This document shows, piece by piece, positions 47,711 through 58,024 of a DNA stretch of 64,000 nucleotides; the first letter of the stretch is position 1, and every line of letters begins with the position of its first letter. Position numbers and translations under genes: made by a program. The DNA comes from Strongylocentrotus droebachiensis (lineage: Eukaryota; Echinodermata; Echinoidea; Camarodonta; Strongylocentrotidae): positions 467,501 through 531,500 of the forward strand of contig JAVYIG010000413.1 of the NCBI GenBank assembly GCA_035222895.1, read 5' to 3'. The notes beneath the pieces were generated by a model. That model made no database searches and was not told the DNA's origin. It saw only the letters and a list, made by a program, of their open reading frames with translations.

Positions 47711-48394
47711 AGCCTCTATCTCACTTGGCTGCGATTGTTGGCGACAAATTGCTGTAACGGCATTCGTGAGGCAATGCCAAAATGTCTCGAAACCTTTACG
47801 GGGGTTCTCAATTTCCTCACGTGAGTCGCAGTTTTGAATTTTGAACATGCTCAAAAAATTTGGGCGACAAATTTTCTCCCAAAATTTTCTCGGAGACGTT
47901 GCGGGTGCATCGAACCCTTCTCAATTAAGTTTCCGTGAGCAAGAAAGCGCGAGATATGTGAGAGAAATTTGTGAGGGGTTGGCGACCTATATGCAACTAA
48001 ATTGTGACTAATATTAATAGAGACAATGGTAATCTGACATTCCGGGCTTGAGACAGCGCGAAATGCACCGGGACCCCTGGGAGCTCGCGAAAACTGTGAA
48101 TCAATTGACAATAACTTGCAAACAAATTGTGACATACCCAAGTCGCTTTGTGACTAAAATGCGACACAAATTTGAACGATATTCGCACGAATGTCACGCG
48201 ACTGATGTGCAGATATCGCACGACATGAATGCGAACTCTAGACGATTTGCTGGGAGTTCGTGCAACAGATGTACCGAAAGTACCAATTCAGTGTGATTCC
48301 AAGTGAAAATCATCTCCAATTCGCGTATTTTCTCGCAATTGTGTGTCTGAAACTAGTCGCGATCTGTCGCTAGCTGCCCAGTGAGATAGCCCAC
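47711..48394. mobile_element. 684-bp TIR element without transposase
   Basis: The left end AGCCTCTATCTCACTTGGCT and right end GCCCAGTGAGATAGCCCAC are inverted matches over about 20 bp with a few changes. The interior is rich in GCGAC/GTCGC words and lacks a transposase frame. It ends about 110 bp from the stop codon of receptor gene B. Superfamily unknown. Confidence 0.7.
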
Positions 48395-48505
48395 TAGCTT
48401 AAGCTCAGTGATGACAGACTTCAGTTCTTCTAAGAAAAGAAGGGTTAACTTTACCAGTGACATGTTCATGTCGAAGATTAATTTATTGCATATTTCATAG
48501 AGAAG

Positions 48506-51169
48506 TTACACATTCGTTGTAGATAAGTTAATATCAGGCGGCAAACATGGCATAGCGACGGATACGTAAGGGTTGGGACTCGCATGAGTAAGTGTTGATC
48601 TGACATTCATCTTCGCTGTGACTGCTGGTGAGGCATCACGTCGTGTTTGCCTCATCCCCATAGTACTCAGGAGAAAAAACATGGCCCGGGGGTATACACA
48701 TATCATACATGTACATACAATTACCAGGATAAGAATGGCCCCAGTGGCGGCTATTACTGGGACAAAGATGTTTGTGAATCGTAAGTGTGGCTGCGTAAGT
48801 TCATCAGTTGACATGGTTAACGAATCTGATGAAGAGGAATGCTGAAACGAAGCTGTGGAAGATAGCGACCCCTGAGGAAAGTCTGGTGTTGTCGATTTGG
48901 ACGCCGTTCTTGCAGGTGAAGTATAAGTAGGTTGTTGTCTTTTCAAGTAATCTAGAGTAAGATGACCATGTGATGTGAAGTAAAAAAGAAAGTGAGCAAT
49001 ATTTAATAATAAGTAAATGCAGTGTTCACTTTCGTGATTTAAAACATTTACTTTTAATTGTAATTTACAGATAAAGTGCGAGATGCCTAATTGGCACTCA
49101 TTTCGTAATTCACAAATGTTTGTTTACAGTAAACTTAAAGGAAACCTCGCCCCATATACAAGGAATAACCATAACTTCATTTATTCTGAGAGATTGTGTA
49201 TGTTTTTGTCTGCCTGGCTGTCTTTGTTCAAAACACTATTTTATTCCTCACCCAGCAACTTGGCGCAAGTGAGATCTGGCAGTCTTGTAAAGATTGTCTG
49301 ATGTTCAGTAATGCATGCAGACATTCAAATGAAAATGGTACCTAAATGTACTGGGAGGATAACTCTATCAAGACATATCATGAAACCCATGATTAAATAT
49401 TCTTACTTCAAACAATACAACTTGTAAAAAGTGGGACATTTTTTCTGACTCACTCTGTATCGAGCGCGGATCCAAGATTTCTTAGGGGTGGGGGCCCAAA
49501 TTTGAAATCAATTTGAAATTTTAGTGTGCTGAAATATGAAAATCGTGCAGGCCAATATTTTGCTCAGTGGTGGGGGGGGGGAGGGGGGGGGGGGGGTAGT
49601 GAGCACTATTTTTTTTTTTTTGGGGGGGGGGTCCTCGAAAATTTGAAAAATTGCACCAAGAAACATTGTTTTATAGCTTAATTAAGATTTTGACCTTGAG
49701 AGGGAGCTTTACAACATAAAGAGTTTATTATTTACAATTTCATAACTTTAGACTCGATTTCAACCGCGACAACGATCACTGAATATTGTAGGATCACATA
49801 GGCTTGCAATATGTTCATTTGAACCAAATTCATGACCCCATACCAAAACTTTGTATTACCTTTAATAAAATATTATTAATGTATGATAGGGAACCACTCC
49901 ATTCAACTCAAACTCTCTGAAAGACAAACAATGAGTTTCCATGGTAATAGACTAATCACTTGCTGGACAGTGACATGACCTGCTATGACGTGAACAAGTG
50001 ATGAAATGAATTGAATAACTAACCTTCGCACTTTGGTGGACAGAATGATTTGTCGCGAGACTCACAGTCTGCTTCAAGTTGGCTGCAAGGCTCACATATT
50101 CCAAAGAAATCCAGGCAGAAATAACCCTCGAGATCGTCACAAAATCCTCGACATCCATCGACAGCTTTGGGTTCATCAACCGGGACGCCCTCCTTGTCGA
50201 TTCCCGCTTCGACCATGATGGATATCGTGAGAATGAGGACTGTGGTGAGAAAATTATTGAAAAACGAATTAATTGCAGACGTTGATTATAGTGAAGGTGA
50301 TTCAAATAGATTCATAAGCTATCTCATTGTTTAAAGTAAGTTTGTCTAAATATCCCTTTGAATGCTTTCATTTAATGTGTTCGAATATGATGAAAAATAG
50401 CTTAAAAGTTGGACCTAACAATAGTGTGTGTGTATAGTCCAATGTGGCCATTTTTGTATACAGTGCATGTGATTTCAAGAAGATTTGGTCAAGATACTTT
50501 CCATATTGATGATTCCAAAATCTTGTCATTTTTTTTCTTCTTCAGTCAGTTCCTCTCATATCATTATCACGTGATCAGTGCTTAACATATTATCTTTAAT
50601 TTTGTTGATACAAAGTTCATAAGGGAGTGCACAATGTCGACAGGGGTCTGAGGTTCCATGCCCGAATATCACATATTTCCAGTTTTATAAAGTTGGCAGC
50701 GAGCGAGCGAAGCGAGATAAAGATATGTTGACCTTATATTGGAGCATAATGCACCGAGGGCCATATCCTTTTGTCATTTAGTTATGACAAAAAAAAAGAC
50801 GACAACCTTTCTGCCCGAATACGAAGTGATGGTTGCCTAAAGTGTTAGTTCGCCCATTTTATTTTGTCATGCCGGCCATTTCGTGTGGTAAAATACAAAA
50901 TAAATAAGGTGGGATAAAATTAGCTAGATTATGAATTCAAACAATATGTCACTGTAACAGCAATTATTTCCTGCACAAAATAGTTATCTTGTTAAAATAT
51001 CAAACTTGGTGTTAATGTAAAGTCAATCATGAAGATATTCAATAAGATGTAGCGAACTGCCTATTATAAATATGTATAGATAAATATCAAGCTGCATGCT
51101 AAGTATTTCTGAAGAAAATATGATACTAATATAAGTGGTTCCCTTACCTGGTAAGTATGTATTCATCAT
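48506..51169 (-). CDS. Gene B: small type I membrane protein with one TNFR/BCMA-TACI-like cysteine-rich module
   Basis: Three exons join in frame: 51169-51148, 50239-50024, 48951-48506, with GT-AG sites and junction phases 1 and 1, giving 227 aa. Residues 1-19 are a signal peptide (TYLPVLILTISIMVEA) split by intron 1. Residues 37-78 have eight cysteines spaced C-x3-C-x7-C-x6-C-x2-C-x6-C-x7-C-x3-C. The core YFCLDFFGICEPC resembles BCMA YFDSLLHACIPC and TACI YWDPLLGTCMSC, plus an extra Cys pair. A Ser/Thr/Pro stalk (80-138), a TM helix (about 141-166) and a 60-residue tail follow. The tail has no death domain but has PNPYVSV, a possible YxxV sorting motif. Start choice: a longer in-frame N-terminus exists, but this ATG gives a proper signal peptide. 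Receptor function is inference. Confidence 0.8.
49456..49640 (+). repeat. Dispersed GCGGATCC repeat with poly(G) (intron 2 of gene B)
   Basis: GAGCGCGGATCCAAGATTTC is followed by GAAATATGAAAATCGTGCAG and two long G-runs with a T-run between them. Same family as 11697-11775. It is antisense to gene B. Confidence 0.6.
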
Positions 51170-51269
51170 GACGTTTCCCTGCAAGTGTGAAAGAGTTTGC
51201 AGTATTCCAGGTCCCCGTGTGATGAATACAAACGATGCAAGCTCGGTTGACCCTATTGACATCGCTAGA

Positions 51270-52325
51270 GACCCATATTATGACGATGGTTTCATTGCGC
51301 AATATGAAAGAAGGGAAGTCCCTTCATGACGATTAAACGGGGGCCAGACTATATCGAAACAATACCAGCTAGTGCCCTTGTGCTGATGCTAATCGCAATG
51401 CAAGGGCATTTTTCACTAAAGCCACTAGTTTTTCAAAAGGGTTATCCTTAGCGAAGGCTACCACTAGGTTACTACATCAGTTTTAAACTTTTCAAAATGT
51501 TCTACGCAATTCGAATTCACTGCTTAGATACAATTTCAGTTTGGTGATCAAAACTGCTTTAAAATGTACAAATCAATAATATTTGGAATATATACAATTT
51601 TCTCCTTTATTTGAGAGAGAGCTTGAACACTGAAAATTGATATATTTTTGCAATTCTATCTACGCAATTTTTATTCTAATTCACTGTGTAGATACATAAC
51701 AATACAGTTTTCGTAAAAAAGGCTGTCACATATCTCACACAAAATGTAAAGTTCACATGGTGTGTCCACATTACAAATTGTTTTGATAATGATTCTAATT
51801 CCAGTATGTTCTACTCTCTTGTGTCGGTACCGAAGTGTTAACGTCATAACTGCTTGTCGTTCAAGTTACATAGTTCCAAACAACAAAGCCTACGCATGAG
51901 GTTCACCGTCACACCATTCAAGCAACGGACTGGAGAAGGGCGAATTCAATGTTTGGCGCTGGTGTGTTCACCACCATAATCGATTGTGTGAAACTAGCAC
52001 CCTTGAAAACTTGGCCTATATAACGTCACACTTTTTCGTGGTCAAGAGGTTTCACTCGGTTTTCGTGGGTTCGAGCCCCGGCATGGCAGCAAGCCAAGTT
52101 TTCCACACTGCGTTTACATCACATCGTTCTCTTGCTACCAGTGACCCTTTTTCATGTATTCTGGCGTTTGGAGTAATAATATTGTAAATGATGATCTAAT
52201 GTAGAAAATTCTTGGTATACATCACATCGCGTGTATTGCTCAAAAGTGTGAGAATCTTCATCAACTGAAATGTGTAATATTGCATAATTTTGAAGAGTTT
52301 ATTAAGATTACATTTACTTTTAGTA
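51270..52325. other. Intergenic; possible SINE fragment at 52040-52105
   Basis: AT-rich region upstream of gene B. TTCGTGGTCAAGAGGTTTCA followed by GTGGGTTCGAGCCCCGGCA has A-box-like and B-box-like parts and may be a tRNA-derived fragment. No gene otherwise supported. Confidence 0.35.
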
Positions 52326-52329
52326 ACAT

Positions 52330-52366
52330 TTATCTTTCTCGTGTTCCCCCTCTCTCCCTTCTCTCC

Positions 52367-52399
<33 letters not shown>

Positions 52400-52625
52400 A
52401 CCGTCTCTCTCATCCGTCTCTCTCTCTCTCTCTATATATCTCCCTCATCTCTCTCTTTCTCTCTCATTCTTCTATCTCACCTATCTCTCTCTGTCTCTCT
52501 CTCATCCATCTAACTCACCCGTATTTCTCTTTCTCCCTCTCTCCTTCACCTCTCTCTCTTTCACCTCTCTCTCTCTCTCTCTCTCCAATTTCTGTCTGTC
52601 TATCTCTCTCTCTCTCTGTCCATGT
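52330..52625. repeat. (CT)n-rich simple repeat
   Basis: TCTCTCTC runs with interspersed CATC, GTC and ACC triplets. Poly-Ser/Leu frames here are by-products. Confidence 0.9.
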
Positions 52626-52639
52626 ATCTCCTGCTTGTT

Positions 52640-54090
52640 GTAATAGAATTGCATTACAGATAAATTCACGGCAGTTCGGATCAATTTTTATTTTAATATA
52701 TTTTGTATTCACTAAAATTGTCACAATACATAAAAAAAAAATATATATATATATACAAATATATAAATAATATATTCAAGTAAAAACAAACATTAAATGG
52801 AAGTACAAGGTAATATAGGAATCACGTTACAGTTTTGGCTTCGATTCATCAACATGTATAATCTATAGTAATCGTTATTCTGTATGACTCCCGTGAGCTT
52901 CTGTGTGGTTGATGCCATATTATTTTTGTTTTCGTAATCTTTACTCGATCCATTCATTATAAATTATATTCCACTTGAATATGTGAATTAAACAAAATGA
53001 TTATACAGGAACGATAATTTGCCTTTATTAAAGCACAAAAAGCAACTCCGAACCAACAAGAAAATACACAGAGATACAAGTTACTTAGTGGAAGTTTGAA
53101 CCAAATCAGACTGAAAACTGAGATCACGTGTGACAACTTGAAATTTGCAAATCCGTAGTGTCACTGCGACGGACTGCATGACACCTTTTCCATTTGCTCC
53201 ATCAAATAAAAATGACTGTTAAATGTCTCTCCCTCCCCCCTAATATTTATGACTGTGCAGGACCTATCACTATAAGAAGAACATATAACAACACGTTACT
53301 CACAATATATTAAAGGTCCCAAGGGGAAAAAGTGCATAGTAGTGAAATGTAAATACAAAATAACTTTAGTGTGCAACAATTGGGGGCGTTTGGCCAAATA
53401 TGAACCAGTCGAATGAATGATTACTTATATAAGATTCATATAGATTAATAATAAATAATGAGTCATCTTAGACTACATTTCTTATTTGTTCCCATTTTCT
53501 TTCAAACTATCACCAAATTGTTTCTCTGATTTTCTCCTTAAAGCCAACTTGTAAAGAGGGTGTGTTAAAATTTTAACCACAGGCGGAATCAGAGGTCGGA
53601 CCCCCCCCCCCCCGAAACGAAAGAGTAAAAACGAAAGAAAAAGAGGACAAAGATGAAAACATGAACAATAGAAAAGAAAATCATACTTGGAGCCAGCAGG
53701 ATTCTATATTATATTATGACGACTTTTTTTTCCATAGATAAAAAATCATGAGTCCTTATAAATATGATATGTATGGAACATTCGAAATAAATAAACATTA
53801 AATCAAATAGAATACAAATATTCCCTGTACTCCCTGTATCCTAAAAACCCTAAATCCGCTCAAGTTTTAAACCTATTTAGGTCTACACTTTACCGAATTC
53901 GAAAGTTATTTATAGCATTATGTGTATACCCTAATAAGACAAATTAGTGCCAGACGCACGAAAAATATCATGATCAGATCGAACAATATGGACAAAAGAT
54001 GTATCACGTGACTGTCCTATTTCGAGTGATCATCGATCCGTGCATGAATTTTCGATTCAAAGATATTAATCTCCCATTATGACTCATCCA
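52640..54090. other. No gene recognised
   Basis: AT-rich intergenic DNA with an (AT)n patch at 52741-52756 and a poly(C) run at 53600-53613. No exon supported. Confidence 0.45.
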
Positions 54091-54120
54091 TTGGTCACGT
54101 GGTTACTAGGATACCGCGCA
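54091..54120 (+). promoter_or_regulatory. Promoter-like block: CCAAT complement, E-box and X-box-like site
   Basis: ATTGG, CACGTG (54097-54102) and GTTACTAGGATAC (54102-54114) lie within 30 bp. The last resembles an RFX X-box of the GTTGCTAGGCAAC type with three differences. It sits about 100 bp upstream of an ATG with a good context and a donor site. Function is inference. Confidence 0.35.
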
Positions 54121-54210
54121 ATTTATGAACGGTTGTCGTTTCATTTTATGTTCGACCTATTAAAATCGTAGCAGTGTGGGTTTATCCGATATTGAAATGT
54201 TCTGGTTGCC

Positions 54211-54241
54211 ATGTCGAAGCGACTCTTGCAGGCAGTCCGAT
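54211..54241 (+). other. Candidate short first coding exon
   Basis: GGTTGCCATGTCG opens a frame reading MSKRLLQAVR, followed by a strong donor GTAAGTATT at 54242. Length is 31 nt, phase 1. No following exon was recognised in the next few kilobases, so this may be noncoding or chance. Confidence 0.25.
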
Positions 54242-54451
54242 GTAAGTATTATTTTATACAATTTTTTATTTTCTATATTATAAGGAACCGTTGTGCCTGG
54301 GATGGCCATGGTGAGAGCCTATCGTAGCTGGTGAGAATAGCGTGGGCCTACCGTTTCAGCAAATAAAAGCAGCCAATGGAGCGTTTAGTGAATACTGAAT
54401 ATAACAGCAGTAAGTCTTGCAATAGTTTCAACAGCATTGTGGTTAGCAGAG

Positions 54452-54657
54452 TTAGTGGCGGATCCAGGATTTTCGGACTCTGGGGAGAGGGGGGGGGGGG
54501 GGGGGGGGGGGGGGGCAAGTAGGAATTTATTCCTTGAAATGCTAGAGCGCCTTATGGCAGCTGTGCTAAAGCCAGGGTAATAATCGGGAGCGCCAGGAGG
54601 GTCAAATCTGACTGACATGAGTGCTATACAAGAACCCACTATTATTATTATTATTAA
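54452..54657 (+). repeat. GCGGATCCAGG repeat, long poly(G), and SINE 3' end
   Basis: AGTGGCGGATCCAGGATTTT (54452 on) precedes a G-run of about 27 (54489-54515). From 54575 follows AAAGCCAGGGTAATAATCGG, GTGCTATACAAGAACCC and (ATT)n, the same SINE 3' end as at 6771-6860. Confidence 0.65.
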
Positions 54658-54659
54658 GT

Positions 54660-55549
54660 AATTTGCTTTAAAAATGTCAGACTAGCCAATTTTGAAGTTC
54701 TCATCTAAGGGAGGGACATTTTGAATTGAAATGCAAGAAGGGGGCTGAGCACAGCATGTATCAAATAAAATCCGACTTTGGCAGGGGGGGGGGGGTGCAC
54801 CCTGTGTTCCCGCATACTCTAGAACCATCAATGGATGTGTGAATAACTGATAACTTCCCCACAGAATACACATCATGTACATATACAATATTGAATCTAA
54901 AGTAAAATTACTAGCAATGTGTTATCAGTTATAAACTGAACTTTATGCTACTGCATTATTTTTACATTAAATAGCAATTGAATGATATACTGTTTTTACT
55001 GTTTCTATATACACTTAAATACTGTCTTGCATTTCTTTGGGAAAATGTAGCATGTAAAGTTTAGACCTATACTGTCAGAGTTAGGAAAAGAGAGGAAGAC
55101 AGATATCTTTACAGGGTCGTCTCTTCCTCAGGTTCTGCTCCTGTGTAATAAAGACAAGAGAAACAATAATAAGGTTTGGAATGGCTCTATTGTGAAGAAT
55201 AAAACAACGATAAACACACATAAAATACTGAATAATAATTCATCATGAACAAATCCTCTCTTCTTTTTTTTTTACAAAGGATGAATTATGTTCAATCATG
55301 AGCAAATTTATTAAGAAACAGATAACAAAATTATGTTTGAAATACATCATGAACTTGAATTTACACAATGAAATCGTGATATACGTAAAGATCCTGTCCC
55401 AAGCAGAGCCACAGGCCTACTGATGCTAAAATTAAGACCAAAATTATCAAATAAACAAATATATATATATCGAACAAAACAAAACAAAACAAAAGAACAC
55501 TACACAACACAATACAACACAACATGAAACACGATTTAACATGCCAGTC
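54660..55549. other. Region downstream of gene A, no other gene
   Basis: AT-rich and probably includes the 3' UTR of gene A (minus strand). A short CAAAACAAAA repeat lies at about 55478-55495. Confidence 0.4.
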
Positions 55550-57166
55550 TCATTTCATACCATTTTTTGGATCGATGACTACATCCAGTAGTTCGTCCTC
55601 GCCAGTCTCCATCACAGTTGTCGTGCCTCGTCCAGGAGGTGAACGGTACCGACGATGCAATCGGAAGACACTAGTGCCTACGCAGAGTGTTATCATGCAA
55701 ACAGTGGCCACTATGATGAGGACATTGGTATGTTTTTCCTCCTTGCCGCCTCTATCCTCTTGGAGATCAATTTGCTGGTCTTTTGGGCCAAGATGGTTTC
55801 GTCCCCGTTCATTTTTAACCAGATGATTTCGTCCCCCGTCACGGATCTCTGCTGTCTCGTCAGGATTCGATTCCGTTACTGCCGTGAGGTCTGGGAGGAC
55901 TGTATCGGTGATGTGTTGCGTAGTGGTTTGGGTAGGTTCTTGCGATGTACCTTTTGTTGGTTCCGTTCTCATGGTTTCGAAATATTCTGTTAACATATGT
56001 CACAAGAATAACTCTTATAGTTTCTTGTTTATTTCTATATTCAATAATATTATATATATTCCATATTTTATCAGATAAGTGTGCACGATGACCATTATGG
56101 CTTCTGACAAGTTATCACTATTGTCTTGTTTAAAGCATGCTCAGAATTTAAAAAACAATTCCATGAGATAAGACCGAAGAAAACAAATCACGAAGATGAA
56201 AGGAGAGCTTTTCAATGTAGAAACGAACGCTACATACAAAAAATATTTATAGAAATTGATTCTCCAATAAGATATAGTATTCATTTGAGTTTAATTTTAT
56301 CCAAATAAGTAATTTTATCTTTACAAAAAGGTCTTCATCAAACAATTTATGTATGACAGATCAATAGGAATACAGTGTTAATGTGCATCCTTGGCTAAAC
56401 TATACCATTATAACAATAGCCAAAGTTAGAGCATGCAAAAATATATATCAGGGCCCCGTCTTACAAAGAGTTACGATCGATCCAAATCAATCGTAAGTCC
56501 TCCAATCGATCGCAAGTTTGCAGTCTCCTATCTCTTATGTACATAGTTACGATTGATATCAATCGCAAATAAGTTACGATTGATATCAACTCTTTGTAAG
56601 ACGGGGCCCAGGGCGGTGTTTCACAAAGACTAAGATCTTTGACTTATATGACAGGCCGTTCATGCCACTGTTTGTTATGCACTGGCATTAGTCTCTCAAT
56701 CATGGTCACAAATCTATAGAATTTAAATTTATTGATAGTTCATTATTGAAATATTTTTTTTTAGAGTCGATCTTAGTCTTGTTAAACATTTTCCTTGTCT
56801 CCATCTCCCGCAGCGAGAGAACATATTTCCCCATTTTTATTTTTTTTGTTTTTTTGTATGTGCTTGCCAGAGATGATTTTGTGAAAATGTGAGATCCTTT
56901 TCGACTTTTAAGCACTTTGTCCTCCCCCTTCCACCTTCGACCAGAGAAAGCTTGGTATTGTTCAATCACACTCACCCTTACACTTTGACGAGTCATCTTC
57001 CGATACACAGGGCTCGCAAATCCCAAAAAATGGGCTGCAATAGTAGTCTTCGTAATAGTCACACGTGCCCAGGCATTGATCAGTTCCTGCAGCTCTAGAT
57101 GGCGAACACCATGGCAATAAAACAATAAGCGTGATGAGCGCCCTTATTTCCTGCATACTTAATTAC
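55550..57166 (-). CDS. Gene A: small type I membrane protein with one TNFR/BCMA-TACI-like cysteine-rich module
   Basis: Paralogue of gene B, 4.4 kb upstream of it on the same strand. The exon holding the start (57166-56976, ATG at 57156) and the next (55986-55550) join GT-AG in phase 1, giving 205 aa. Residues 1-23 are a signal peptide (ALITLIVLLPWCS core), here not split by an intron; a stop codon lies upstream in frame. The module (28-59) has C-x3-C-x7-C-x6-C-x2-C-x8-C with DYYCSPFFGICEPC, the same core as gene B but lacking its last two cysteines. A Thr-rich then charged stalk (61-145), TM helix (148-169) and a 36-residue tail with an acidic GEDELLDVV patch follow. The intron carries a MITE. 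A 5' UTR exon with donor at 57757 is likely. Ligand and function unknown. Confidence 0.8.
56451..56609. mobile_element. MITE, GGGCCCCGTCTTA family (intron of gene A)
   Basis: The cleanest copy: GGGCCCCGTCTTACAAAGAG at the left and CTTTGTAAGACGGGGCCC at the right, with internal ACGATTGATATCAATCG palindromic repeats. 159 bp, no coding capacity. Confidence 0.85.
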
Positions 57167-57372
57167 CTGTGTTATGAATAAAATGAAAATGAATGAATGA
57201 ATGAATGATTTTTTTTTTAAAGGTACTGTATTTGGAATGCATGATGTATAATGTTATGGACTTATGAGGAATACTCATGTCGAGGTGTCTTTGAATCTAA
57301 AAATCTCATTGAGATAGACTTCCTACTGTAAAGGGGACAGATTATAGTTCCCACCGGAGCCACCTATACATA

Positions 57373-57510
57373 GGGTGGTATTCTCGAAAGCGGCCTAAGT
57401 TAAACCTGGTCTAACTTAGTCCATGGATTAGTTAGACCAGGCTTAATTTTAGTCCATGGACTAAAGATAGTCCATGGACTAAAGATCGTCCGGTTTCGAG
57501 AATACCACCC
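57373..57510. mobile_element. 138-bp palindromic MITE
   Basis: Ends GGGTGGTATTCTCGAAA and TTTCGAGAATACCACCC are perfect inverted repeats. CATAG overlaps or abuts both ends (CATAGGG, CCCATAG). Internally AGTCCATGGACT repeats and TGGTCTAACTTAG/CTAAGTTAGACCA-like arms make it almost fully palindromic. It lies in the predicted 5' UTR intron of gene A. Confidence 0.8.
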
Positions 57511-57757
57511 ATAGATTTTTGCGAATTTGGTTTCAGTAGGACTCAAAATGGCGTATACAATGTATTCTTTTGTTTTGTGCTTGCCCAACAAAGCAGAGTT
57601 CACAATAAGTAAGCTTTAATTTACTGACCGTTTTTATTTGAATAAGTTTCGATGTTAGTTATGTGCGCGTGTGTTTTGTGTGAGGTGTGTGTATGTTTAT
57701 CAGAGAAGTACATGTCGAAAGAAATACTGTTTCAGATTAAACATAGAATTTACTTAC

Positions 57758-58020
57758 CCGAATGATAAGTTTACGATTAGCTCACTCTTGAAAAATAGAA
57801 CCTGTAGTATATAATGTACACAATCTGCATTTGAACAACAACACAAATTGAAATCCCTGATATGGAAGAGCCGACAGTAAAGCAGTTTTGGCGTCCTAAT
57901 CGGGCAAAGTCTTTTCTTGAAATGACGATCCCTCTAGCCACTCTAGACACGGACAGTGACTTCAGGGGGAATGCCCCATTACGCAATGGAATTTACCACT
58001 GAATGGGTGAATGACTCATC
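57758..58020 (-). promoter_or_regulatory. Predicted 5' UTR exon and promoter of gene A
   Basis: On the minus strand a donor (CGG|GTAAGTA) at 57757 could pair with the acceptor ATAACACAG just before the gene A start exon. Further upstream lie TGACTCA (58012-58018, AP-1 type) and GGGGGAATGCCCC (57965-57977, near but not matching an NF-kB site). Start site not determined. Confidence 0.35.
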
Positions 58021-58024
58021 ACTT

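Noticed and set aside
48506-48600. An ITIM in the gene B tail
   Set aside because: PNPYVSV has N at the -2 position, which does not fit the ITIM pattern. At best it is a YxxV sorting-type motif.
50033-50285. Plus-strand frames opposite gene B exon 2
   Set aside because: Shadows of the minus-strand exon, which carries the cysteine module and good splice sites.
55524-55993. Plus-strand frames opposite gene A exon 2
   Set aside because: Shadows of the coding exon on the minus strand, with no start or splice logic of their own.
56706-57125. 139-aa minus-strand frame overlapping gene A exon 1
   Set aside because: It is out of frame with the signal peptide and cysteine module and runs through the predicted donor into intron. 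The gene A model explains the region better.
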